64,000 bases of DNA from Paragorgia papillata (taxonomy: Eukaryota > Cnidaria > Anthozoa > Scleralcyonacea > Coralliidae), in contig JAWNZC010000419.1 in the NCBI GenBank assembly GCA_035771165.1, positions 2,128,501-2,192,500 on the forward strand. The letters are read 5' to 3'. Within the stretch, counting starts at the first letter, position 1. Each line of letters starts with the position of its first letter. Both the position numbers and the translations under genes were made by a program. Positions 44,417-55,487 of the stretch are shown here, one piece after another. Below the pieces are notes generated by a model. That model searched no databases and was not told where the DNA came from. It saw only the letters and a list, made by a program, of their open reading frames with translations.

Positions 44417-47400
44417 TTAAGAGCACTGATATTTTTTGGATTCGTGTCTTAAGGGTTCGCGAAGAATTTCATAGTTTACCGTAGATCTACTTTTTAAGAT
44501 TTTGCGCGTGACAAAAGCTATAGCTGCTGCTCCAAGGATAGCTACTGCTAATGCACATCCTATTGCTACCCCGACTGACGAAATGGATTCATTCGGACTT
44601 TCATCTGGTCTCTAAATAAAAGATAAAAAACATTTTAATGAAATATGCAGATTTTATTTCCTACTTCATTAGTTAGTTCGTTCTTTCCTTTCTTCCTTCC
44701 TTGCTTCTTTCTTTCCTTCCTTCCTTTATCCCTTCCTTCCTTCTTTCCTTGCTTGCTTCTTTCTCTCCTTCCTTCCTTCCTTCCTTCCTTCCTTCCTTCT
44801 TTCCTTCTTTCTTTCCTTCCTTCCTTCCTTCCTTCCTTCCTTCCTTCCTTCCTTCCTTCCTTCCTTCCTTCCTTCCTTCCTTCCTTCTTTCCTTCTTTCC
44901 TTCCTTCCTTCCTTATTTCCTTCTTTCCTTCCTTCCTTCCTTCCTTCCTTCTTTCCTTCTTTCTTTCCTTCCTTCCTTCCTTCCTTCCTTCCTTCCTTCC
45001 TTCCTTCCTTCCTTCCTTCCTTCCTTCTTTCCTTCTTTCTTTCCTTCCTTCCTTCCTTCCTTCCTTCCTTCCTTCCTTCCTTCCTTCCTTCCTTCCTTCC
45101 TTCCTTCCTTCCCTCCTTCCTTCCTTCCTTCCTTCCTTCTTTCCTTCCTTCCTTCCTTATTTCCTTCTTTCCTTCCTTCCTTCCTTCCTTCCTTCCTTCC
45201 TTCCTTCCTTCTTTCCTTCCTTCCTTCCTTCCTTCCTTCCTTCCTTCTTTCCTTCTTTCTTTCCTTCCTTCCTTCCTTCCTTCCTTCCTTCCTTCCTTCC
45301 TTCCTTCCTTCCTTCCTTCCTTCCTTCCTTCCTTCCTTCCTTCCTTCCTTCCACGCAGTTATCAACCTTACAATGAATCAATTTATTAGTCAATATAATA
45401 GTTCATATCTTACCCTAAAATCATTGTTCTTGTCTTTAAGCTTGGTAAATAGAACTTCTTCGCCATCTTCTGCCGCCACTAGAATATCTAGGAACAAATA
45501 GTTCATCTCGTGTTCAACTTTCAAAATGTTCTAGTCATGCTTCAATAATAAGCTTTAATTAAAGTTTTTGTAGTGCTATTTATTTATGAAAACGTTATCC
45601 CATATGAAGATGGTTTGCTTATATACCTCCATTGGATTTGTTGCAATATTTTCCTTCCCATCCAATGTCACATCGACATTTGAAATGTTTGGTTGAGTTG
45701 TTGAGACAAACCCCACGATGGCATTTTGGATGGCATTCAACTGTGGAATAAACGAGAAAAGATAATAATAATAATAATAATTAATGGTTTATTAGGTATA
45801 AAATTGCACCGAAGTGAAATACTTTATATTTAAAAAATTAGTTCAAAGACTAAAATAAAATAAAATAAAATAAAAAATACATACATTTACAAGTTAAAAA
45901 GTTCAATAAATCAGATCAGATCAGACAAGACTATAGGTTGAAGGGAGTTTTAGATATAGGTGTAGGTTAATAAGGGAAGGAAGGAAGGAAGGAAGGAAGG
46001 AAGGAAGGAAGGAAGGAAGGAAGGAAGGAAGGAAGGAAGGAAGGAAGGAAGGAAGGAAGGAAGGAAGGAAGGAAGGAAGGAAGGAAGGAAGGAAGGAAGG
46101 AAGGAAGGAAGGAAGGAAGGATGGATGGATGGATGGATGGATGGATGGATGGATGGATGGATGGATGGATGGATGGATATGTGGGTGGATGACTTGATGG
46201 ATGGATGGAGAGCTGGAATGAAGAAAGGAAGGAAGAAATAAAGGAAGGAATGAAGAAGAAGAAAGAAAGCAACAAATACATACGGGTCTTCTCGCAAAAG
46301 AATCCAAAATAACCAGTTCTACAAACGCACGTATCGTTGGTATGACAACGACCGTTCTTCCCACATCCTTGTTTACCGCAATAACCTAAACAACGAGTGA
46401 TAAAGTATCTATTTAATAAACAGTATGACCATGATTGAGACCGATATATGTAACAAGGTCAGTGAAAAACAGTCTCAAGAATTGACTGTACCTTTCACTG
46501 CAGTCTTCTCACAGTTCTTTCCCAGAAAGCCAACATCACATGCACAAGTTTCTTCTTGAATGCAAATACCTTTCTTGCAACCTTTGGTACAGGATCCTGT
46601 CAATCGAAAGAAAGCCTTCAGTTTTTTAGTATATCTTATGTCAACTATATATGTCTAGGTTTTAGAGCTAAGCTAAATTTTACAGTACAGTACAGTACAG
46701 TATAGTACAGTACACCACAGAACAGTGCAGTACAGTACACTACAGTACAGTACAGTACAGTACAGTACAGTGCAATAGACTTAAAAAATTAACTCGTTAA
46801 AAAAGGTTATTTTTCCGAAGAGGTGAAAAGAGGTAAAGTTTATGCTAAAAACATTTTACAACGAATAGTCAGTATTTTTTTAGTATTTTTAGTCGGTATT
46901 TTTTTAGTAGTTTTAGTCAGTAATTTTTTACCTTTATCCTTTTTTCTTTCACGATTTCTGATATTAATATAAACTAAAGTATTCACTCCATCTTCGTGTG
47001 CCTCGGTGCTCTTGCACAGTTCATCAGTATAACACGACACAGCATGACACCTTCCTTTCCACCAATAAATCAAGTCACATTGAGGTCTATTGCAACACTT
47101 CTCGACGCATTCGTAAATATTTGACACGTTCAGAGTAACCATGCGTCCAGCGTATTTTCCCCCCGAAGCGTGGCGTTGTATACCCTCTTACTTGGCGTGC
47201 ATGTTCTTTTTACTTTTTCTTTGGGCACTGAAACAAACAAAGAAAATATATTTTCAATATAAATACCCTTTCGTACGTTAAAGGGTATTGGCAATAAAAA
47301 TTAAGTTTGTTTGTTTGAAAGAACTCGTAAAATTGTAATAGAAGATCTTTTACAACTTTTTCGTATCTTTCTTCGTTTTCAAGATATTTCAATTTGTTTA

Positions 47401-48759
47401 ATATGTAAATGAAATGGGCTCTGACGTCATGAGCAGGGTACAGTATTTTTACACAAAGCAACATCAGTTATGAAATGTTCAGTGTCACAAGGCGTTTTAT
47501 GTGCACAGTTTCAAGTGATTTCGTTGAACAAATTTAGAGATATAACTGATTTTTCTACGTGTGAAAATACTGTACACTGCTCATGACGTCAGAGACCATT
47601 CATTTACATATTAAACAAATTGAAATATCTTGAAAACGAAGAAAGATACGAAAAAATTGTAAAGGATCTTCTATTACAATTTTATGAGTTCTTTCAAATT
47701 AGACAAACTTAATTTTTGTTGCCAATACCCTTTAAGTAATATTTCTCAAACTCATTAATAATTCATGAATTATCGTAGCCAATCCATAAACATATACCAC
47801 ATCACATGCATGAGTTTTGATACCCAATGAAAACCTGTAGGAAACTTCCTAGTGAACTGGATCATATTTCTTAATCTGCATATTGAAATCAACGAAGTAA
47901 ACACCGAAAATCGCGATGCGAATACTCGTTTGAGAAGCAAGATCAAACACTCGTTGATCGTGTTTCATCAGGGGACTCCAAACACTCGAAAACAATAAAA
48001 ACCTCGGGGCTACGCCCTCGGTTTTCATTTGTTTCATCGTGTTTGGAACCCCTGATGAAACACTCAAACTCGTGTTTGATCTATTACATGGAATATTGAG
48101 TTCTTTTGAATTTTCTTCATGAATTATTAATGAGTTTAAGAAAGTACTTTCAGCTTGGAGTTTGTCATGTTTTGTTAGTTCTTACTACTACTATATATAA
48201 ACGAGGCATGGCCTTATTACAAAAGACAAAGAGATGCCTTGTTACTGCGAGCCGTCTGTTCCTCAATATTTACCGTATTTTCCTATGCCTTGCTGTTCAC
48301 TGAATGTTTCCAAGTCATCACCTCTGCCTCCTCCTCGAACAATGTGCGAGATCTGGACATTCTTTTTGCTCTTCCGTGGCTTGGCTGGTACAGTTTCACA
48401 AAGTGCCTCGTTAAAGCATTTTAAACTGTAGCAAGTGGTTTCAGGCATAAATGCTACGTCGCATTTAAGATCTTGACAACATGCATCAATGCACGTTTGC
48501 ATGTCGGCGACCTCGCCAAGCTTGGTGAAATGTCCGGAGTTTATTCCTCCTCTTAATGTAACGTTTTGTTTTAAGTCAATATGGGTACACGTAGGGAGCT
48601 TTATGGTGTCCAGCACAGACGCTGTTTGTTTATTGTTGTCCACCAAGAAGTACTGGAAAACTAAGTGGAAAAGGATTAGAGTATAAAAACAAATGGTGAT
48701 GGTGATGGTGATGGTGATGATGATTGATGGTGATGGTGATGATGATGGTGGTGGTGATG

Positions 48760-48790
<31 letters not shown>

Positions 48791-49926
48791 GTACTATATA
48801 TGATGATTACGACGATGTGATGTAGACGACGACGATGATGATAAGTTTGAAGATGGGGAAGATGAAGTGGATGAAGAAGATGACGAGGAGGATGAAGATT
48901 AGGATGAGGAGGGTGAAGATGAGAGGAAGGAGCGTGAAGATGAGGAGGATGAAGATAAATAGAAGAAAGATGAAGATGAGGAGAAAAGGAGGTGAAGAGG
49001 AAGAGGAGGAGGGTGAAGAGAAAGATGAGGGTGAAGATTAGAATGAATATGAGGAGGAGGAAGATGAGGAGAAGGAGGAGGAAGATGAGGAGAAGGAGGA
49101 GGAAGACGAGGAGAAGGAGGAGGAAGATGAGGAGAAGGAGGAGGAAGATGAGGAGAAGGAGGAGAAAGATGAGGAGAAGGAGGATGAAGATGAGGAGAAG
49201 GAGGAGGAAGATGAGGAGGAGGAAGATGAGAGGAGGAAGATGAGGAGAAAGAGGAGGAAGATGAGGAGAAGGAGGAGGAAGATGAGACTAAGGAGGAGGA
49301 AGATGAGAAGCAGAATTAAATAATAATAATAATAATAATAATGGTTTTAATAGGCATATCCAAAAATCACATTTGGCTCTTAGGCAGAGGAGTGAAGATG
49401 AGGAGGGTGAAGATTAGGAGGAGGAGGAGGCGAAGGAAGAGGAAGATGAGGAGATGGAGGAGGAAGATGAGGAGAAGGAGGAGGAAGATGAGGAGAAGGA
49501 GGAGGAAGATGAGGAGAAGGAGGAGGAAGATGAGGAGGAGGAGGAGGAGGAAGATGAGGAGAAGGAGGAGGAAGATGAGGAGAAGGAGGAGGAAGATGAG
49601 GAGAAGGAGAAGGAAGATGAGGAGAAGGAGGAGGAAGATGAGGAGAAGGAGGAGGAAGATGAGGAGAAGGAGGAGGAAGATGAGGAGGAGGAGGAGGAGG
49701 AAGATGAGGAGAAGGAGGAGGAAGATGAGGAGAAGGAGGAGGAAGATGAGGAGAAAGAGGAGGAAGATGAGAAGAAGGAGGAAGATGATGAAGAGGAGAA
49801 GGATCGAGGAGGATGAGGAGGAGTAGGGAACGAAGAGGATGAGTTTATCATACCTTGAGCCAGCCCAACATCTGCCCAGAGGTTTATCCATATCGTTATA
49901 GTTAGTAGTGCATGAGCGGTAAACAT
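44417..49926 (-). CDS. MANSC-EGF type I membrane protein, eight exons, one frame break
   Basis: Exons, read on the minus strand: 49926-49854, 48660-48322, 47227-46932, 46596-46492, 46385-46284, 45740-45627, 45487-45414, 44611-44417. Exon 1 is a signal peptide ([17 protein letters not shown]). Exons 2 and 3 each encode an eight-cysteine module with the CIDACC / CVEKCC signature and the NVTLRGG / NATLRGG lead, resembling the MANSC (MANEC) domain of KIAA0319-type proteins. Exons 4-6 are each one EGF-like module, all phase 1-1 (for example [36 protein letters not shown]). Exon 7 is a juxtamembrane linker. Exon 8 holds a helix ([19 protein letters not shown]) and a 30-residue basic tail. The predicted product is about 432 aa, a cell-surface receptor or adhesion protein. 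Exon 3 is one base short: six G (plus 47159-47164) where seven keep the frame. Function is unknown. Confidence 0.8.
44674..45352 (+). repeat. (CCTT)n array, ~680 bases, in last intron
   Basis: Polypyrimidine on the + strand, so (AAGG)n in the transcript of the minus-strand gene. Interrupted by a few CTTTC and ATTT variants. It encodes only spurious Leu-Pro-Ser-Phe or Lys-Glu-Gly-Arg frames. Confidence 0.97.
45975..46178 (+). repeat. (GGAA)n then (GGAT)n array in intron 5
   Basis: About 146 bases of GGAA and about 57 bases of GGAT. In the transcript it reads (UUCC)n, which is complementary to the (AAGG)n array of the last intron. Confidence 0.97.
46680..46772 (+). repeat. (CAGTA)n microsatellite in intron 3
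   Basis: ACAGTACAGT units with substitutions; same motif as the short array at 25080-25139. Confidence 0.9.
47282..47731. mobile_element. TTAA-flanked foldback MITE, copy 3 (diverged)
   Basis: Termini AGGGTATTGGCAATAAAA and GCCAATACCCT, with TTAA on both sides (47278-47281 and 47732-47735). The inner part differs from copies 1 and 2 (TGACGTCATGAGCAGGGTAC), so it is a subfamily. In intron 2 of the MANSC-EGF gene. Confidence 0.85.
47742..48150. mobile_element. Foldback in MANSC-EGF intron 2
   Basis: Outer arms CTCATTAATAATTCATGAA and its complement TTCATGAATTATTAATGAG; inner arms around CCTGATGAAACAC and GTGTTTCATCAGGGG. Nearly adjacent to the TTAA element. Confidence 0.8.
48693..49815 (+). 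repeat. Purine-rich minisatellite in MANSC-EGF intron 1
   Basis: GATGGT/GATGAT units (48693-48840) pass into a 21-base unit GATGAGGAGAAGGAGGAGGAA repeated with variants through 49310 and again from 49380 to 49815, separated by (AAT)n and unique sequence. Because 21 is a multiple of three it gives long charged or poly-Ser frames, but these run in from the signal-peptide exon past a good GTATGA donor and are intronic. Confidence 0.9.
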
Positions 49927-50084
49927 GTCAATGGAAGAATACCTAAAATAATATCTTGATTAAATTACACTGAGGTTTGTACATTACAACGACGCAATCT
50001 TCTAATGATCAGGAAGACACTCCAACTATATAGCTACGTAGAGTGGTACAGAGAGCGAAGGTTGCCTCTATTCTCCGTGGCCAA

Positions 50085-50225
50085 GGCTCGACCCAGATTA
50101 AAAGTTTTCATTTAATATCCACACGTGAGAAAGTGCTTCTAGTTTTACTCTACGAAACACCACATGTTTTATCCAGATATTCCGGTTTCCTCTTGTAGTA
50201 GCATTAGACCAATGAGGAATGGCCT
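50085..50225 (+). mobile_element. SINE body fragment
   Basis: GTGAGAAAGTGCTTCTAGTT and ATTCCGGTTTCCTCTTGTAG match the body of the SINE at 2141-2342 (diverged); the tRNA-like head is missing. Confidence 0.65.
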
Positions 50226-50889
50226 TTACTGGACCTATATGACGACTGATCAGGAGGTTATCCAGTATAAAATTTGTTCAGCCAGTTTAGTTTTAGTGTA
50301 CAAACAGGGATCGAGTCTGTACAAACTGTAACCGTCTCTTCTACTGGGATTCTAATCTCTTTTTTTTTGTAAATAACGTAGCTCGAATTTACATCATCCG
50401 TAACATAGCTCAGTGAAGGGATTGTTCATACACGTCTTTACAATACGAAATACATGTAGCATATCGGACTGCACTTGATAAATATACGGGTACCGGTCAA
50501 AGAGATATGTGACTTACTCAGATTTTCAATTCCGCTTGCTCTCACTGTGGCACTGAGCGGAATTACTGGTAAAAATACTGTTAATTGCTACACTGCTTTG
50601 TTCTTTTTTAATATGTATCCCAACAAACGAATATTACAGCTTCAATCGTGTAGGTTTTTTAATGTTTTAATCGTTGTAGTGCATGGGAAAGTAAGAAACT
50701 GTTGGAAAGTAAAGAGAAGATCTGACTGTGTTGTGTTTGCTTGACGATCGAAAGTCACTGCTTCGATCAGTGCGGGTCTTTGCGAACTTTTTTCTTGTTA
50801 ACCTTAGGAGTAATTTGATTGTAAAGATACACGTTTGATGTATTCTAATTAAAGACCTTTTTTTTTAACCCATTCCTGCTTGAGGCTGA
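50226..50889. other. Intergenic, no gene seen
   Basis: An 89-residue open frame at 50475-50744 shows no recognisable features. Confidence 0.4.
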
Positions 50890-51765
50890 GCCTACCCATG
50901 CAGAACGGCCTCTTCGTTCGTTTACTCAATCGGATCGAAAAACGCGAGTGAAGTCAATCTGGGCACATGTTTACATGGAGAATCCAATCTGCCTGGAACT
51001 TTGTTTTCGGTTTTGGAACACTATTTTCTGTGCTTCCCTCAATGTCTGCCATTTAGCACGACACGCGCTAACTTCACTCATGTGTATCAAGTCTTTTTCA
51101 AGTCAAACCGTGTTTAGATGAATCAGATTGGAGTCATTCAAGTCGATCCTTGCTTGAATCTCAAGTCAATCCACTCCACTGCGTGGATTGACTTCAGTCA
51201 TTCGTTTCGATCAGATCGAAAACTTTGAATCTTCTTCATGTGAACACAACAAGGAGAAACAACATGCGAGATTTGACTTGAACACTCAGACCCCGTTTAC
51301 ACTAGAGCAAAAGTTTTCGGATTCGTGACGAATCCGGAACGTTTTAGTACCGGATTCGTTTTGCCGTCTACACACAAAAGAATGAATCCGGAATGGAAAC
51401 TTTCCGGTTTGATCCGGAGATTTCGAATCCGGAAAAAAATGTAGAAACTTCGTATCCGAATACTTTTGAATCCGAGACAATATACGTAGTGTGAACGGTT
51501 ATTCCGATGAATTCGGATGCTCTTGCGCTCGTAGTCATGTGAGGTTGCGGTGGAACCAACATGGTCAACATATTAACTGATTTAAAGGAATTCCGAGTTT
51601 AGTGTAAAGGGCCGAATCTGCGAATACTGTTGTAGTGTAAACGCCTAACGAATCCGAATACTCGGTACGAAGTGAATCCGGAAACATTTACGAATCCGGA
51701 AATTTTTGCTCTAGTGTAAACGTAGTCTAAATCCGCTTCATGTAAAACAGGGCCTAAGGCGATCT
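50890..51765. mobile_element. Nested foldback elements
   Basis: An inner element (about 51290-51730) has inverted ends CCCCGTTTACACTAGAGCAA and TTGCTCTAGTGTAAACG and an interior of GAATCCGGA repeats. It interrupts an older one with GTGAACAC and GTAAAACAGGGCCTAAG parts on either side. Open frames crossing it are by-products. Confidence 0.7.
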
Positions 51766-52119
51766 TACTGGTTATATGGGGCGACATCTCAACAAGCCTT
51801 GCATAAGAGTTAGGATTAAAGTTGTCAATTTTATTATTATATGTCTCAGAAGTTAAGCTTTGCATGTGAACCGCGAAACTACTACATGAGTGGATTTTAC
51901 TGTGCAGTAAGATATACTGTGTAATTCCTTATACTGTTTTTTCTTGACGGCTTTAGAGAAAGAAGGAATTTTTCCTTGAGCTGGTAGGACCAGCTTTCAA
52001 CAAAGCTCCTTGTCAATGTCAATGTCAATCATTTCAAATTATGTCGTACACACGAACAAACAAAACTTGTGAAAACGTATCAAGAACAATGAGGCTACAA
52101 AATCGAGTGCAGGAAATTA

Positions 52120-52580
52120 TTACTAACTGAATACCAAAAATTTATAATATAACTGAATCTTATTATCCAGTCATTGAGTAAACAGTTCCCGAGTTATAAT
52201 ATACAAGTATTCTTTGCCTTGTTAAGAGAAACCTTATCAAGAACAAATTATAGTCATGAGGTGTATAATTTGTCGAATAGAACGTTATTCGTAACTCATG
52301 AATATATATCAAGAAGTTATAATAACTGAGTCTTGTTACCCAGTCATTGAGTAAACAGTTCCCGAACTATATATACAATTGTTTTCTTGTACACACGACC
52401 AAATAAAACTTGTTAAGAGAAAACTTATCACAGGCAAATTAGCCATGAAGGTTATATGTTCTCGAATAAGAAGCTTTCTGGAACTGAATATTAAGAAGTT
52501 ACAATAACTGCTCCTTATTACCCAGTGATTGACAAAACAGTTCACGAATTATATAATATATGAAACAAATATATAAAAAT
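52120..52580. repeat. ~180-bp satellite, three units
   Basis: Units share TTACCCAGTCATTGAGTAAA, CAGTTCCCGA and CTTGTTAAGAGAAA blocks at about 52160, 52335 and 52515; a stray unit stands at about 53130-53200. No gene seen from 49927 to 53820. Confidence 0.75.
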
Positions 52581-52828
52581 CATCAGAGTTTTTTAGTCGG
52601 TTATTATCTAGAAGTTAAGACCTCGTTGCTAAAATAGACACTGTTTTCGGATTATTCCTCGATATTTATATTAAATTCACCCTAAAAACCTCTTAAAAAC
52701 AAGAATATGATCTGATGAGTATTTATATAAGTTAAAAGCCACAGCTTCGGTTATTATTTAACGTAACAATCTCATACTTTGTACTGGTCTTTACTGTTGA
52801 ATAATAACCTCCCATTAACCCTTAAGGC

Positions 52829-53012
52829 TCGTTTACACAGGCGATTTTAGTTACGATGTTTCTCTTTCTGACACATGCGATTGAATGGATTGACTTACGA
52901 AGATACTGAACCTTTGTGCAGAGCTATATGAGGTTCAATACTTTGGCAAGTCATTCATTCAATTGCATACGTCAGGACGAGAAAAATCGCGACAAAAATC
53001 GCCTGTGTAAAC
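52829..53012. mobile_element. Foldback MITE, GTTTACACAGGCGATT ends
   Basis: GTTTACACAGGCGATTTT at the left pairs with AAAATCGCCTGTGTAAAC at the right; the core matches the element at 1-170. Confidence 0.88.
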
Positions 53013-53819
53013 AGTTATTTAGAGTACCAGGGATTTCCTTATATATTGACGAGTAAAATCGTCTGGCGTTAGCCAGAATAAAAAGTAAAGTCCGTCCTTG
53101 GTATTGAAAGGGTTAAGCTTTTAACCTATATATAATAACTGAGCCTTATTGCCGATTAACTGACTAAACAGTTCCCGAATAATATAATTAATGAAACAAA
53201 TATATATATATAAACAATGAAAGGTTACATCAATAGACTTACCATAACAAAACGACCGTTATTATCCTCCCTTTAGTAATACACGTTTTAAACAAATCTT
53301 TTATTTTAAATTCTTTCATCCATTCTTCGCTTTCTTATCTGGTTTTAGAATCATTGATTTTGATTTTTAAAAATTTCTACTTCAATGATTTCTTAATTCA
53401 CTGGTACGTGTAGTAACGGATTTTGTCATGTGTTCTTTTTTAAAAATTACAGGTACAGTCGTCGTAAGATCCCGGCATCGGAAACAAAAACACGGATCGC
53501 TGGTATATAGATGTCTTGTCGTGCACGCGGTAGGTGACGAATTGTGTGACCAATTTTTTTGAGCTACTAAAATCTAGCGGTTTTAGAAATTTCGTTTTTA
53601 ACAGGAAAGTTACATTTGCGATATTCTTTTAAAAAAAGAAATAGCAATTAAAAAATAAAACGTTTTAAAAGAAGCTATTTAATTTGATTAACGTTTATCA
53701 TATTTTATCCATTTCCTGATTTTTATCCATTTTCGATGATATGCACGTTTCTTGAAATTTATATATATTATGTATTTTATCGGAGTTAAATGGCCAAGTG
53801 TTTTTAGTAATTAAACTAC

Positions 53820-54300
53820 ACGCCGCGTAAAAACGCACAACTTGTTCACGGTTGTCAACAGGCGTGAACAATGTTGTGCTGCTCGCCGTGAACAATGTTG
53901 TGCTGCTCGCCGTGAACAAGTTGTTCACTTATGGTTCGAACAACTTGTTCACGGATAAATCAACAGTCATGAACAAGTTGTTCCAACAGCACATTTTTTA
54001 TAGCCAACAACGTTGTTCGCACATGATACAACATGTTGTAACAGCATGACGAAATATAACAACGATGAACAACAATGTTACAACAATGGTGAACATGGTT
54101 GAAGTATCAACACGTTGTTCGGTTGTTACAACATGCGTGAACAACGGTTGTTGTTTCATCAAGCTGTAACAACTTGTTGAAACAATGATGAACAATGTTG
54201 TTCATTTATCAATGTTGTTCACATATGTCAACAAGTTGTTACAGCATTGTTCAGGCAACAATGTTGTAACAACTTGCGAGATTTTTACGCGTGTACACGA
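53820..54300. mobile_element. Foldback, inverted copy of the 12595-13115 element
   Basis: Begins CGTAAAAACGCACAACTTGT and ends TTGCGAGATTTTTACGCGTG, the complement of the 12.6-kb element in reversed order, with the same AACAAGTTGTTCA internal repeats. Confidence 0.85.
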
Positions 54301-54727
54301 CCTCTTCCCTAACTCTCTGTTCATTACCGTTATAACCTTAGACATTCTCGAAAAATTCCCTTTTTTAAATGTATAGCACGAAACGTTTCAAGACAGTTTT
54401 CTTCCGTTTTGTATTCGTAAGTGGGACGCCCTTTTGTAGGCGCTTGGGTTTTACCCATTAAGTTATTTTTTACTTATTTAATTCTATAGGTTATAGAGAG
54501 ACAATTTAAATTTAATGTATATATATATATATACTTTAATCTTTTCTACATTTAGTTCTTCTATTTCGTGTAAACGTTTTTTCAATTTATAATTTTTCTA
54601 AATTGCCATTCAAGTATTATTAAAACATTCAATAAGTTGCTACAATGCTGTTCCAACAATTTGTGGCAAGTTGCTATTAACGTTGAAGTTGCTACAAAGT
54701 TGACAACAACAAGCTTGTATATCAGCT

Positions 54728-55293
54728 TGACAGTGCTGTAAAAGTTACATAATTTTTGTAACTAGTTACAGTTACAGTTACATTGTTAGAAAAGTAACTA
54801 TATAGTTACCGATAAAAATTACAATGAAAAGAGAGTAACTAGTTACAGTTACAGTTACAAAGTAACTCCAAATATTTTGTAACTAGTTACAAAGTTACAT
54901 TCCTTTGTCCATGTTACTAGAATCAACAAAGAAATTACTAGTTTTTAGATGCCAGTACCATAATAATGTTTTTACAGCTTAATATAGTTGTCACTAAGCA
55001 GAAATAGTCAAATTGTATATAATGTATCTTTATTATTATATCTAAACCATTTTTTATCAAGAAAGAATGACATCCTCAACTGAATATCAGTAACTATAGT
55101 CACATTTTTAAACCAAATATTGTAACTAGTTACAGTTCTTTAAAAAAGTAACTTATTATAGTTACTTCTTAAAAAAGTAACTAGTTATAGTTACTTCTTC
55201 AGAAAAAGTAACTATTTCAATTACAGTTACTTAAAAATGTAACTAGTTACTGTAACTAGTTACTTGTAACGAAGTTACTCACAGCACTGCTTG
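54728..55293. mobile_element. Foldback with GTAACTAGTTAC internal repeats
   Basis: Ends ACAGTGCTGTAAAAGTTAC and the inverted GTTACTCACAGCACTG; the interior has over a dozen palindromic GTAACTAGTTAC-like units. It interrupts a sequence whose halves (GTTGCTACAAAGTTGACAAC near 54690 and near 55315) now lie on both sides. Confidence 0.8.
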
Positions 55294-55487
55294 TTACCGC
55301 TCTGCGCTTAACAAGTTGCTACAAAGTTGACAACAAGAAGCTTGTATCAGCTTGATAAAATCACAACTTCTTAACAGTCCTGCTAAAACGTGGTGGCAAA
55401 CACATCCTATTAACAAGCTATGAGATTTTTATATAATGGTTCCGTATCTCTCTGTTCTATATATACAGAATCACCGACACTGATTTT

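Noticed and set aside
44645..45501. Long Leu/Pro/Ser/Phe and Lys/Glu/Gly/Arg frames
   Set aside because: Translation of the (CCTT)n array in the last intron of a minus-strand gene.
49367..49926. A minus-strand secreted poly-Ser protein starting with a signal peptide
   Set aside because: The signal peptide is real, but it ends at a good GTATGA donor whose phase fits exon 2 (48660); the poly-Ser part is intronic minisatellite.
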